Shown: piece after piece, positions 46,812 to 55,993 of the stretch
Numbering within the stretch: the stretch's first letter is position 1
Layout of the letters: every line of letters starts with the position of its first letter
NCBI GenBank assembly: GCA_963773945.1
Contig: CAVZDD010000003.1
Location: 702,951-766,950 of the forward strand
Reading direction: 5' to 3'
Length of the DNA: 64,000 nt
Source: JAKIWV01 sp963773945
GTDB taxonomy: Archaea > Thermoplasmatota > Thermoplasmata > Lutacidiplasmatales > UBA184
Notes under the pieces: generated by a model
What the model saw: the letters and a program-made list of their open reading frames with translations, nothing else
Database searches by the model: none
What the model was told of the DNA's origin: nothing
Translations under genes and position numbers: made by a program

Positions 46812-47256
46812 GGAGTGATGTCCTCAGACCCATCTCGCGGAGGATCCTGTCCTTGGCAGGAGAACGAACGAACCGTTCCGGGTTCCTGGGCTGCCAGCCC
46901 TTCGGCGGCTTGGCCCGGGGCATCACCCGGAGGCGCTGAAGGATCGACCCCTCAGCTGATATTCTGCGGGCCCGCTCGGCAAACCAGTCGTCTGCCCACG
47001 AGATCCGCACCCTCTTCGCTAGGAGCGTCCGCACATCCCTGTCCGCCAATACCCATCCACCTGGCTGCTTGGCAACGAGACCGGTGGCCCCGAGCCGCCG
47101 GAGCTCCTCGTAAGCCTTCTGGACGGGCACGTCGCCCACCTTGGCGACCCGGTACGCGGTCATCGGCCGGTAGGCACCGGCTAGCACGGCCAGCGTGCGG
47201 AGCCGCGTCTCGCTGCCGAACAGCGCGACGAGCTTGAGGTCAACGGCAGGCTCCAT
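46801..47256 (-). CDS. winged-helix regulator, putative antitoxin partner
   Basis: 151 residues from ATG 47256. The N-terminal 75 residues form a winged helix: ALFGSETRLRTLAVLAG, MTAYRVAKVGDVPVQKAYEELRRLGATGLV and a wing ending GGWVLAD. The C-terminal half (ISWADDWFAERARRI and a basic region) is likely for partner binding. A TATA box (gggtaataagcc, 47279-47290) is centred about 27 bases before the ATG, which argues for a leaderless start here rather than at 47397. It overlaps the nucleotidyltransferase gene by 11 bases. Likely autorepresses the pair. Confidence 0.65.
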   Translation of the reverse strand: MEPAVDLKLVALFGSETRLRTLAVLAGAYRPMTAYRVAKVGDVPVQKAYEELRRLGATGLVAKQPGGWVLADRDVRTLLAKRVRISWADDWFAERARRISAEGSILQRLRVMPRAKPPKGWQPRNPERFVRSPAKDRILREMGLRTSLHAG

Positions 47257-47444
47257 GCCGGAAGTACGGCCGGGATGGCTTATTACCCTATCAGGTGAGT
47301 AACCCGCCACGTTGGTAGGCCGTTGCCTAGGGGGGGCACCGGACGAACGGGTGACAGCGCCTTCCACCCCTGCGGGAGATGCCGGTCGCCTCGTCACGAA
47401 GGCGATTTACGCTCGGGCGACTCCTGAGGGACACCGGACCCCTG

Positions 47445-48656
47445 ATGACCCCCCAGACCCCCCCGCGATCGGGCCTCACGATCGATGACCCCCGGGTGAG
47501 CCAGCGGGTCCAGGGGTTCCCCGAGTCCGTCATCCGCGAGATGACCCGCATCGCGGCGCTCCACCCGGGAACCGTCAACCTGGCGCAGGGATTCCCGGAC
47601 TTCGACCCGCCTCCCGAGCTTCTGGAAGCGGTGAAACGCGCCGTCGACCGGGGCGGAAACCAGTACTCGATCACGTGGGGCGATCCCGGCTTGCGGGCCG
47701 CAATCTCACGGAGGGCGCGCGAGTTCAACGGGATGGAGTCCGACCCGGAAAAGAATCTCGTCGTGACGTGTGGAGCGACCGAGGCGATGATGGCGAGCAT
47801 GCTCTCGCTCATCGACCCGGGCGACGAGGCCGTCATCTTCGAACCGTTCTACGAGAACTACGGCCCCGATGCCCGCGTCAGCGGCGCCGCCCCGCGCCAC
47901 GTTCGACTCGAGTGGCCGGATTGGCACTTCGACGCGGAGGCCCTGAAAGCCGCCTTCAACCCGAAGACGAAGGTCCTGATCCTCAACACACCCAACAACC
48001 CTACCGGGAAGGTGTTCTCCCGTGCCGAGCTCCAACTCCTCGCGGACCTTTGCACCGACCACGACGTCGTCGCCGTTACCGACGAGATCTACGAACACAT
48101 GGTCTATGACGGGGGTCGCCACGTCTCGCTCGCAACCATCGGGAGCATGGCCGAGCGGACCGTGACGATCAACGGGCTCTCCAAGACCTATTCGGCCACC
48201 GGCTGGCGGGTCGGATGGGCCATTGCCCCGGCGACCCTCGCCACGGCGATCCGCCGGGCCCACGATTTCCTCACCGTCTGCGCTCCCCACGCGTTCCAGC
48301 TCGCGGGGGTGGCCGCGTTGGCGCTGCCTCAATCCTATTACGACGAACTCGCGAGGAGCTATCAGGCAAAACGCGACCGGCTCGTGAACGCCCTCCGGGC
48401 CGTCGGGATCGACTGCCGACCGCCGGGCGGCACGTACTACGTGATGACCGATTTCTCCGTCTTCCCCTTCGAGGACGATTGGGCCTTCGCGATGCATCTC
48501 ATCGATACCTGCGGGATCGCCACGGTTCCCGGGAGCAGCTTCTACGCCGACCCGAAGTCGGGCCGCCAAAAGGTCCGCTTCGTGTTCTGCAAGCAGGAGG
48601 CAACCCTGGATGAGGCCGTGAAACGACTCCAGCAGCTACCCCGCCCGGCCTCCTGA
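47445..48656 (+). CDS. class I/II pyridoxal-phosphate aminotransferase
   Basis: 403 residues from ATG 47445. Fold-type I motifs: NLAQGFPDFDPP, QYSITWGDPGLRAAI, CGATEAMMAS, ILNTPNNPTGKVF, VTDEIYEHMVYD, and NGLSKTYSATGWRVGW containing the PLP lysine. The C-terminal part has PPGGTYYVMTDFS and the substrate-carboxylate Arg in KVRFVFCK. Resembles kynurenine-oxoglutarate and methionine/aromatic aminotransferases; the exact donor cannot be read. An alternative start at 47379 overlaps the wHTH upstream region and is less likely. Confidence 0.88.
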   Translation: MTPQTPPRSGLTIDDPRVSQRVQGFPESVIREMTRIAALHPGTVNLAQGFPDFDPPPELLEAVKRAVDRGGNQYSITWGDPGLRAAISRRAREFNGMESDPEKNLVVTCGATEAMMASMLSLIDPGDEAVIFEPFYENYGPDARVSGAAPRHVRLEWPDWHFDAEALKAAFNPKTKVLILNTPNNPTGKVFSRAELQLLADLCTDHDVVAVTDEIYEHMVYDGGRHVSLATIGSMAERTVTINGLSKTYSATGWRVGWAIAPATLATAIRRAHDFLTVCAPHAFQLAGVAALALPQSYYDELARSYQAKRDRLVNALRAVGIDCRPPGGTYYVMTDFSVFPFEDDWAFAMHLIDTCGIATVPGSSFYADPKSGRQKVRFVFCKQEATLDEAVKRLQQLPRPAS

Positions 48657-48681
48657 GGGGTCCGGTGGCCTCCACGGGGAT

Positions 48682-50799
48682 ATGACCCCCCGTGGCCTTG
48701 ACTCTTTGACCGATGCTCATTCGCGGATCGATGGCGCCCCAGCTGGGAGGAAACGAACCATTCTAGCCCGAAATCGCTGGGGTGCCCTGCTCGCCGTCAC
48801 TGGAGTGGTTCTGCTGGCCCTATCGAGCCTTTCCACGCTGAGCAACGCGAGCCTGAACGCGCCCCACGCCCCGATATCTGTGGCCCGCTCGTCGGTCGCG
48901 GCGACATCGCCGACCGCTCCATCCCCTACCGGCCAGAACAACTCCTCCGGCCTGGACTGCGACGGCGTGTACTGGGCGAGCTGGGTCTGGGCGAACTACT
49001 CGCCCGCGTGGTGCTACGGGCACGACGAGGCGACGATGAGCTTCCTCTCGGACGCCGCGGGCTCCGGTGAGGACGCGAACTATTCGTTTGCCCTCCCGGC
49101 GGATGGGATCTACCCCCAGGCCGACTTCTACGCCACCATCTGGTTCGGGGGAGTGGTCTACGATGCCGCCTCCCTCGATCAACAGGCCTTCCTCGAGTTC
49201 CAATTCTATCCGGCGCCGCCCGAGTCTGTGGGCGCAGGGAGCGGCGCGGAGGATTGTCTCCCCGGGGGGGAGTTCACTCCCAATTTCAGCCCGGGCTCGA
49301 ACGAGTGGTTTGCATGCGCCATCGTCTGGGCCGTCGATGCCAGCTCGGGCCTCGAGTACGCGGCGTTCTCCGGCCCGCTGGATGTTCGGGGCACGAGCTC
49401 GATCTTCGTGATCAACAGCAACGACCAGGTGTACCTCAACGAGAGCGGCGTGGCCAAGAGCACTACACAAGGATGGCAACTCCAGGTAACAGACGGCACG
49501 ACCGACACCACGGGAACGGTCTCCCTGCAGAACGGCTCTCGCTCGCTTCCGCCCTTCTATTCCACCGCCGCGCCCGGGCACGACCTGACCTGGGGCGCCG
49601 ACACCCCGGGGGCGGTTTCCCTGGCGTACGAGATCGGACACTCGCTCAATCCCTCCATTCCCGAGACCGGTTACTACGGCGCCTGTTACCCGGGCGACCT
49701 CGAGTGTCAGAGTTACTGGCCGAGTCACTGGGCCGAGAGCGGGCAGCTGCAGCTCGCGCTGCCCGTTCTGGGCTCCCCGGGGAGTCAGACCTACCCGTCG
49801 GAGTTCGGCGTCGGCTCTTCCGTCGGGGCGGAGTCGTGGATCAACGACACGGTCGCCCACGATGAATCGACCTGCGGGGCGCCTTCCTGGTCTCCGGCGG
49901 AGAATTGCCTCTATCCGTGGTACATCTATCGGAGTCAGAACTACTCGTTCACGTTCGACGCCAACAACGAGACTAACGACACGCACGACTATGGGAACTG
50001 GTACCAGTTCCCGGGCAACGAGGCCGTTCGGCTCCATGCCGCTCCCTGGGGAACCCTGGATTCGCGCATCCTCCCTCCGGAAGCCCGCGTCGAGTTCAAC
50101 CCGATGGGCGGCACGAACGTCGTTCCGGTGCTCCCCAACGACACCGTGTATCACCAGTTCATGGAGGGCGCCTACTGGCTCAACGTGAGCTATCCCGGGT
50201 GCGTCAGTTCCTCGACGTACGTCTACCTGGGCACCGGGGCCGTCTACAACGCCTCGGTCTTTCTGGACTGCGTCGGCCTCTACCCGGCGACCTTCAACGA
50301 AACGGGTCTTCCCACCGGAACTCCGTGGTCCGTCACGTTCGACGGATTCACGTTCCCGGGTACGGGGCCTTTGATCGAGTTGTACGCCCCCAACGGCACA
50401 CTGTCGTACTCGCTGCGGTCACCGATTGCGGGAACCCCGGGCGAACGGTACGCCGCAGTCCTCGCCAACGGAACGGTCGAGGTTCTCGCGGCGGCGGTGG
50501 TCCAGGACGTGTCGTACGTCTCCCAGTACCTGTTCACGGGCAAGGTCTCCCCCGCCACCGCGGGCATTGTCTCGCCGGCCACGGCATGGTTCGCGGTGAG
50601 CACCGACGTGCCGGCCACGGTCATCTCGTCAGGGTCCCCGCTATGGGAGTTCTCGTCGTGGACCGGCGTCGGGTCCGGGAGCTATACCGGTACCGGATAC
50701 CCGGCGCCGGTGGTGATGGACGGGCCGGTACAGGAGACGGCGAACTTCGTTCGCATCTACAACGTCACGTTCACGGAAACTGGACTTCCTTCGAACTAA
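48682..50799 (+). CDS. secreted surface protein with ETGLP modules, truncated at the assembly join
   Basis: At least 700 residues. A basic stretch and signal helix (WGALLAVTGVVLLALSSL, about 33-50), then a beta-rich exported domain with many Asn, Trp and Tyr and cysteine pairs (YWASWVWANYSPAWCYGHDEA, ACYPGDLECQSYWPSHWAE) resembling the exported proteins of thermopsin-type archaeal families in style, though I see no protease motif. One beta module (FNETGLPTGTPW) starts near base 50,282. A second begins at 50,755 (VTFTETGLPS) and is cut after nine residues by the switch to bacterial DNA, so the C-terminus is missing. ATG 48682 sits on a TATA-like ggatatg; TTG 48706 would be a leaderless start. 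Confidence 0.7.
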   Translation: MTPRGLDSLTDAHSRIDGAPAGRKRTILARNRWGALLAVTGVVLLALSSLSTLSNASLNAPHAPISVARSSVAATSPTAPSPTGQNNSSGLDCDGVYWASWVWANYSPAWCYGHDEATMSFLSDAAGSGEDANYSFALPADGIYPQADFYATIWFGGVVYDAASLDQQAFLEFQFYPAPPESVGAGSGAEDCLPGGEFTPNFSPGSNEWFACAIVWAVDASSGLEYAAFSGPLDVRGTSSIFVINSNDQVYLNESGVAKSTTQGWQLQVTDGTTDTTGTVSLQNGSRSLPPFYSTAAPGHDLTWGADTPGAVSLAYEIGHSLNPSIPETGYYGACYPGDLECQSYWPSHWAESGQLQLALPVLGSPGSQTYPSEFGVGSSVGAESWINDTVAHDESTCGAPSWSPAENCLYPWYIYRSQNYSFTFDANNETNDTHDYGNWYQFPGNEAVRLHAAPWGTLDSRILPPEARVEFNPMGGTNVVPVLPNDTVYHQFMEGAYWLNVSYPGCVSSSTYVYLGTGAVYNASVFLDCVGLYPATFNETGLPTGTPWSVTFDGFTFPGTGPLIELYAPNGTLSYSLRSPIAGTPGERYAAVLANGTVEVLAAAVVQDVSYVSQYLFTGKVSPATAGIVSPATAWFAVSTDVPATVISSGSPLWEFSSWTGVGSGSYTGTGYPAPVVMDGPVQETANFVRIYNVTFTETGLPSN

Positions 50800-50800
50800 T
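50770..50800. other. chimeric junction between archaeal and bacterial DNA
   Basis: An archaeal gene on the plus strand loses its module consensus after ETGLPS, and a bacterial gene on the minus strand loses its own sense after ISSKEVQ, within the same ~25 bases (about 50,775-50,798). From here base composition, codon choice, promoter type and gene content all change. I interpret it as an assembly join through a short shared sequence. Confidence 0.75.
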
Positions 50801-50995
50801 CCGCGAGAGCGCGCGAGCGCCGCCAATCGCCTTCACGTACTGGCTGATGATTTTGGCAGCTTCGGTCTTGGCGGCTTGAGTCGTTGAACTAGATTGCCGT
50901 GGCGCAGCGACTTTAGCGCCACCTTGGGCCCTGCTCACAGCAGTGATCCCCAATAGGAGCGCGCACAGCACAGCGGGTTTAAGGTGGACTCGCAT
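50771..50995 (-). CDS. secreted protein N-terminus, truncated at the join
   Basis: 75 residues from ATG 50995 (51019 possible). A signal peptide MRVHLKPAVLCALLLGITAVSRAQ is followed by a low-complexity linker and IISQYVKAIGGARALSRI, which is the start of a family of exported acidobacterial-type proteins with a conserved Y-(V/I)-x-A-(I/L)-GG-x-x-A motif. The rest is missing because the sequence switches to archaeal DNA. A partial gene, not a natural short one. Confidence 0.6.
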   Translation of the reverse strand: MRVHLKPAVLCALLLGITAVSRAQGGAKVAAPRQSSSTTQAAKTEAAKIISQYVKAIGGARALSRISSKEVQFP

Positions 50996-51015
50996 CGTCG
51001 AAGGGGTTCTACTCC

Positions 51016-51459
51016 TCACGCAGTGCCTTCAGCAAATCGTTTTGAGCCGATCTGCACAAATCCGGCCGACTTGAGCACTGCCCGGAACGAATAGGGCACT
51101 TCGCGGCGAATCTCGCTCAGTTGTTCGCACGTTGCACGAATCAGGATATCTCCGCCGACAAGGGTCAGAAGGATGTGAAACCAGTGGATTTTGAGTGGAA
51201 TGAATCCTTGAGGATCGACACTGGTCATGCCAATATCCATATCATTCGATGCCGATACTTGGCAATAGGGGTGTAAGCTGTCCGCGATTTGGCAAGTTGG
51301 GGCGGATTGCATCGTAGATAAGTCCCAGCGATGGTTGATGTTACGGCTTGATCGCAAAAACAAGGCTTCTGAGGGGCACGGTTCGCAGCGAAATCTTTTC
51401 CTATCTGTAACGCACCTGTCAAATGCCTGGCGTATTCTTGCGCCCCGATGAGCCCTCAT
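51016..51459 (-). CDS. hypothetical protein, doubtful
   Basis: An open frame of 147 codons with no recognised domain. The last ~75 residues (from MDIGMTSVDPQGFIPLKIHW) look more protein-like, with amphipathic segments and QLSEIRREVPYSFRAVLKSAG; the first half is Arg/Cys-rich and may not be coding. A shorter start near 51,240 is more likely if real. The upstream end overlaps the divergent small membrane protein. Confidence 0.3.
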   Translation of the reverse strand: MRAHRGARIRQAFDRCVTDRKRFRCEPCPSEALFLRSSRNINHRWDLSTMQSAPTCQIADSLHPYCQVSASNDMDIGMTSVDPQGFIPLKIHWFHILLTLVGGDILIRATCEQLSEIRREVPYSFRAVLKSAGFVQIGSKRFAEGTA

Positions 51460-51666
51460 AGCATTCCATGGTGGGGATACTTATTATTGGCGGTGCCATT
51501 TTACGCATTTGGCCTCGTAGCAGCCTGGCAGTACGAAGCAGAATGTTTCGTCCGTTCGCCGTCGGAACGCACTGTGGCTTGGTTCAAGGTCTGCTGGTAT
51601 GGCTGCTGGGTAATCGCTGCATTGTGTGCCGTGGGTGGAATCATCCGCTTCTTAAGGTGGGTTTAA
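51448..51666 (+). CDS. small membrane protein
   Basis: 72 residues with two hydrophobic helices (GYLLLAVPFYAFGLVAAW and WVIAALCAVGGIIRFL) separated by a charged loop (SERTVAWFK). The two-helix layout and the basic end are protein-like, but there is no family I recognise and the Shine-Dalgarno is not strong. It could be a genuine small membrane protein of the bacterium. Confidence 0.4.
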   Translation: MSPHSIPWWGYLLLAVPFYAFGLVAAWQYEAECFVRSPSERTVAWFKVCWYGCWVIAALCAVGGIIRFLRWV

Positions 51667-51928
51667 GCAAAACAGCAGCCCACTATATGAAGACTTCAAA
51701 AACCTCAAAATTTTAGGTAGAATCCTCGCCTGGGTTCCAAACGACAGATCAAGATAAAGCGCCGGAGTTTCCCGCGATCGAAATTCCATCATGCTTGCCG
51801 AAACTTCGATGTCTTGAAGTAGTCGCCGCGGGTGGCGCGGTGTGGCCGGTGGCTCGTCAGCTTTTGCCTGTTTTTGAGCGAAACATTTTCTCGCAAATCT
51901 GCATCTAAGTTGCTTTGGAGCAGAGCCG

Positions 51929-53060
51929 TTGAGTTTGCAGTTCAAATCCCCCTCGCGCCTCGTCGCGGTGGACATCGTTCGGGTATTCGCGATGGTCCTG
52001 ATGGTACAGGGCCATACTCTCGATGTTCTTCTCACCCCGGCCTACCAATTTACTCCCTGGTACAACTATTGGCTCTTCTGCCGCGGGTTTACCGCTCCCA
52101 TGTTCATGACCCTGTCGGGCTTTGGTTTTGCGCTGGCTACGCTTCGCCGTTGGGAAGATCATTTGCAATTCGGCCCTGCTGTCGCCAAACGCCTTCGCCG
52201 TTTCGCCTTCTTCGTGCTTCTTGGGTATTCCATGCGGATCCCCGTGCACTCGTTGCGCGACCTTCGCTGGGCCGGCCCTGATGCCTGGCAGGGATTTCTG
52301 CAAGTCGATGTTCTTCAGACGATCGGCTTCACCCTGATCGCTTTGCAGTTGCTGGTGTTGGTTCTGCGCACCCCACGACGCCTTGCCGCAGTCACGGGAA
52401 TGCTTGCTCTTATTGTCGCGTTCACAGCTCCGCTGGCTTGGCGCAGTCCCTTCTTGAATTCCCTCCCGCTGGCGGTAAAGTCCGCTTTGATCGGAACCAC
52501 CGGCTCACTGTTCCCACTGATGCCGTGGTCGGCGTACATCTTCCTCGGCGCGACGTTGGGTATTGGGTACGTGGAAGTTCGGACAATCAACTCCCTCTTT
52601 GTTACGCAAGGCAATTCCCTTCGGATTACTGCTGCTCGTGAGTGGAATCGGGCTCGAACGGGTGTCGCTCCATATCTACGGTCAGGCGAATTTCTGGCCC
52701 ACCACGCCGCATCTGTTCATCGCCCGCATCGGATTCGTTACCGCTGCGCTCGGCCTTGCCACCTTCGTTGAGCGCTTTCTTCCCGTCTCGCCGCGAACCG
52801 TGCAATCCTTGGCCGAAGAGTCGCTCCTCGTCTATTTTGTGCACGTCGTGCTTCTCTATGGCTCAAACTGGAATCCCGGCATCAAGCAGTACATCGGCGG
52901 CACGATGGGCTTTGCACATGCCTACCTGTTGGTGATCGTGCTGGTCAGCGTCATGATGATGATGGCCTTGTACTGGAATCGCGCGAAGAAAGATTACCCA
53001 CTCCCCAGCTTGGTTCTGCGCTTGGCCGTGGTGGGGGCGGCCGCACTCGCTGTCGCCTAA
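51929..53060 (+). CDS. membrane acyltransferase (heparan-glucosaminide N-acetyltransferase-like), frameshifted
   Basis: About 375 residues once joined. The N-terminal helix has LVAVDIVRVFAMVLMVQGHT, the R/K-x-D-x-x-R-x-x-A-x-x-x-M-x-x-x-H layout of DUF1624/YeiB-like multi-pass acyltransferases, followed by MFMTLSGFGFALAT and about ten helices. Near 52,565-52,575 (ggtattgggtacgtgg) the frame shifts; the second frame carries KFGQSTPSLLRKAIPFG and the last helices to the stop at 53060. The family moves acyl groups onto sugars using a membrane-embedded active site. The start codon is uncertain: TTG 51929 is used because no ATG precedes the first helix. Confidence 0.65.
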
Positions 53061-53072
53061 CAGACGGATGTC

Positions 53073-53200
53073 GCGGCGGGTTCACGCCGCCATGGTGGGT
53101 TGAAATCGAGGGCGAACTGGCGGGTTGAACGCGCCGCTACGTTACGGCGGCAAGAAATCCAGGACCTAGACGGCAGGGTAAACCCGCCGCTACGTTACCG
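53073..53200. repeat. short dispersed repeats with inverted arms
   Basis: An inverted repeat gcggcg-ggttca-cgccgc (53073-53090) is followed by two similar 29-base units, 53119-53147 and 53172-53200, which match at 24 of 29 positions and share cgccgctacgtta. They lie in the ~365-base gap between the acyltransferase and cyclase genes, which otherwise holds no gene I can support. They resemble small palindromic intergenic repeats. Confidence 0.55.
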
Positions 53201-53426
53201 TTATAAGGGCGCTGACCGCCAACCCTTCCTTCCTTTTGCATTGCCCCCAAACCTCAGATCTCAAAAACCGAAAGACGCTGATCCGGCCGTATCGTCTGCC
53301 AATTCCCGTCAGAGGCGGTCCGGAGTGGATTTTTGGCCCGTGAAAATTGGATAATGGGAATTCCGGGTGAAAGGCGCGAGGAACGTCAGGCCCGGAGTTG
53401 ATTATCAATTCTTACTCTCATCCGAA

Positions 53427-55587
53427 ATGGCTGCGAACACTCGTCCGACCCTTCGTCAGGTTTTTGTCTTCAGCATGCTGGCATTGATGCTGGGGCTCTC
53501 GTTGCTTTTCTATCAGGTCTTAAAGGGCTGGGAGCAAACAATTTTGCAGAGCTCGGAGCGCTATCGGGACTTGGCGAGCCGCGAGGTTGCACAGCGGGTC
53601 ACAAACTATCTGGATGAAGCTCCGATGGCCGTTACTCAGTTCGAGCAGCAGGTTAAGTATGGCGTGATCGACGCCCAAAAAATCGACTCCGTCGAGCAAG
53701 GATTGTTTTCGGTGCTTCTGGCCAACGAAAACATCTCGGAGGCCACCTATACTTATGCCCACCGCAAGGGCGCCGATCGCAATGGTAATATGCTGATCGA
53801 TCGGGCCTCCGCGGGCCAGGTGGCGGCTCTTCGATCCACCATCCCGGGCGAATATGTGTGCAAAAGGACCTGGTTCAATGGCAGTCAATTCGTCTCGCAG
53901 GTTGGCAGTCTGGCGCAGCCTGCGTCGGTAAGAACAACCTCGACGACGCCCATTGTCCCCGCCGCAGACCCCACGGCCCATCCCACCTTTCAAACTCCGG
54001 TTAATCAGTTTTACGGGCAACTGATATCCACCGATCTGCATTGGTCCCAACTCGACGAATCTGCTGCCGGAAGCGAAAAGGCGCGTGGAGTTAAGCGTGC
54101 AGAAGACCATCGAAGACTCCTCGGCGCATTTCGCGGGCGTTCTGCGGGTGGGGTTCCTGAAGTCGAAGATCGACGGCGCCGTCCGCCAACGGATTACTAG
54201 TCAGACGGAGACTGATCCGCATCTGATTTTTCTGTGCGATAACCAGGGGCGGCTGATTACGGGGTGGGGGAATCGGGATCGTGTAACCGTTTCGGGGGAC
54301 GATTTGAGGATTGCGCCGGAGGATGTGCCTCCGGCAGTAGCGAGAGCCGTCCAGGACCCAGCCCTGAAGAATGTTGATGCCGACCGGCCGGAACTCGCAA
54401 CATCCTTCCGCTTCGGAAAAGAGATATACCTGTGCACCTTCCGCTACCTACCGGCCACCCAGGACTGGATCGTCGGAATCGTGGTGCCCCGTGACTATTA
54501 TCTCGGCACGCTGCTGCAAATCCGCCGGCAAGTCCTGTGGGCGTCGCTTGCACTTATCGTCGCCATCATCCTGGCGGGCGGATTGATCGTTCGCAGCGTG
54601 GTGACATCGCATTCGCTGATTCTGCGTGAGACCGCGAGGATGAACGGGTTTGAGTTCGCACCCGCCCAGAATTCTTCCTATCTGCGGGACGTCGAGGAAG
54701 TTCTTACTGGATTGGAGAAGGCGAAGACGGCCATGCGCGCCATGAGTAAGTATGTGCCGGTCAATCTCGTACGACAGCTCTATCAAATGGGAGAAGAGCC
54801 GGTGCTGGGCGGCAAGACCTCCGAGCTGTCGGTGCTGTTTACGGATATTAAAGACTTCACCGCCTACTCGGAAACGTTGACGCCTGACGAGTTGGCGGCG
54901 GACCTGGGACGCTATTTGCAGGTGATGGCGGAGATCATTCAGAGTGAGAAGGGGACCATCGACAAATACATCGGGGACGCGGTGATGACGTTTTGGAATG
55001 CGCCCGAACCTGTCGCGGGCCACGAGATCCTGGCGTGCCGTGCCGCGCTCCGTTGCCGAGATGCGTTGCGAGAGCTGTATGACTCTCCCGATTGGGGGCG
55101 TGCTCCACGGTTTGAAACGCGCTTCGGCCTCCACCGCTGCATGGCATCGGTTGGCCATTTCGGCGCCCCAGATCGGATGAATTACACAGCCATCGGCGAC
55201 GGCATTAATCTGGCCTCCCGGCTCGAAGGATTGAATAAATATTACGGTACGCAAATCATCGCGAGTGAAAGCATCCAGACCGCCGCCAAGAACGTGTTCG
55301 AATTTCGCATGCTGGATCGCGTGGCGGTCAAAGGCAAAACCGAGGGGATTGTGATTTATGAACTCTTAGCCGAACGAGTGGCGGGGAAGCCCCGCGCTGA
55401 ATGGGTCGATCGCTACGAGCAGGCTTTCACTCTCTATCAACGTGGTGATTTTGCCGGAGCCCTGGAACTGTTTGTGGGCCAACGCGAGGATTCGCCAAGT
55501 GTCGTTATGGCCAGCCGGTGCCGCGAAAGGATTACCCAGCCTCCCCTCGGGGCGTGGAACGGCGTAAACATTTTTGAGTCAAAGTAA
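53427..55587 (+). CDS. membrane sensor adenylate/guanylate cyclase (Cache plus class III cyclase), frameshifted
   Basis: About 720 residues once joined. ATG 53427, a first helix (VFVFSMLALMLGLSLLFYQV), a long periplasmic sensor of the double-Cache type (QSSERYRDLASREVAQRV onward), a second helix (LWASLALIVAIILAGGLIV), a short linker and a class III cyclase domain: VLFTDIKDFTAYSE (first metal Asp), DKYIGDAVMTFWNAP (second metal Asp) and NYTAIGDGINLASRLEG (transition-state Asn and Arg). Near 54,066 an extra base (gaatctgctgccgg) moves the frame; correcting it gives DESLPEAKRRVELSVQKT. Ligand binding outside likely tunes cyclic nucleotide production inside. A TPR-like tail ends the protein. Confidence 0.8.
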
Positions 55588-55610
55588 TCCGGCAGGCGCC
55601 TGCACGGAGA

Positions 55611-55950
55611 TTATACTCCGCGCAATTCTTCTTCGCTGAGCCCGAAGTAGTGCCCAACTTCGTGCAGCAGGGTGGCGCGGATTTGGCGGCGCACGTCCGC
55701 GTCGCTTCTCGAAATGGCCTCGATGTTTTTCTGGTACAGAAAAATGTGGTCAGGCGGAGTGGAATAGAAAACGCTCTTTTCCGTGCGCGGGATGCCGTGA
55801 AAGAGACCCAGCAGTAATCCCTTGGTTCTGGATTCCTGGCGGTGGCAAGTCTTCCACGATGATGGCCACGTTGGTGAGCCGCTCGCGAAACGGCGCGGGC
55901 AGGTCGTCAAGGCTTGCTCCACGAGAGCCTCAAACTTGCTCTCGCTCCAT
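55611..55950 (-). CDS. small zinc metalloprotease-family protein (PF06262-like), with several frameshifts
   Basis: About 112 residues. The C-terminal half is clear: LLLGLFHGIPRTEKS, PDHIFLYQKNIEAISR and TLLHEVGHYFGLSEEEL, the HExxH zinc motif of PF06262 proteins. The N-terminal half is scrambled by indels: removing a c near 55,937, adding a g near 55,908 and removing a c near 55,828 restores MEREKFEALVEQAL, then a text of the RERLTNVAIIVEDLPPPGIQN type, as expected. Start is ATG 55950. Role of the family is unclear; it is widespread in bacteria. Confidence 0.7.
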
Positions 55951-55993
55951 AATGTCGAGATTGTAACCGTTTTCAGGGGGCGTAACGCCAGGC

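Noticed and set aside
53100..53354. Plus-strand ORF of 84 codons between acyltransferase and cyclase
   Set aside because: It is made of the intergenic repeats and has no domain or ribosome-binding site.
55592..55603. gcaggcgcctgc-like palindrome after the cyclase gene as terminator
   Set aside because: The palindrome has no loop and no following T run, so I do not call it a terminator.
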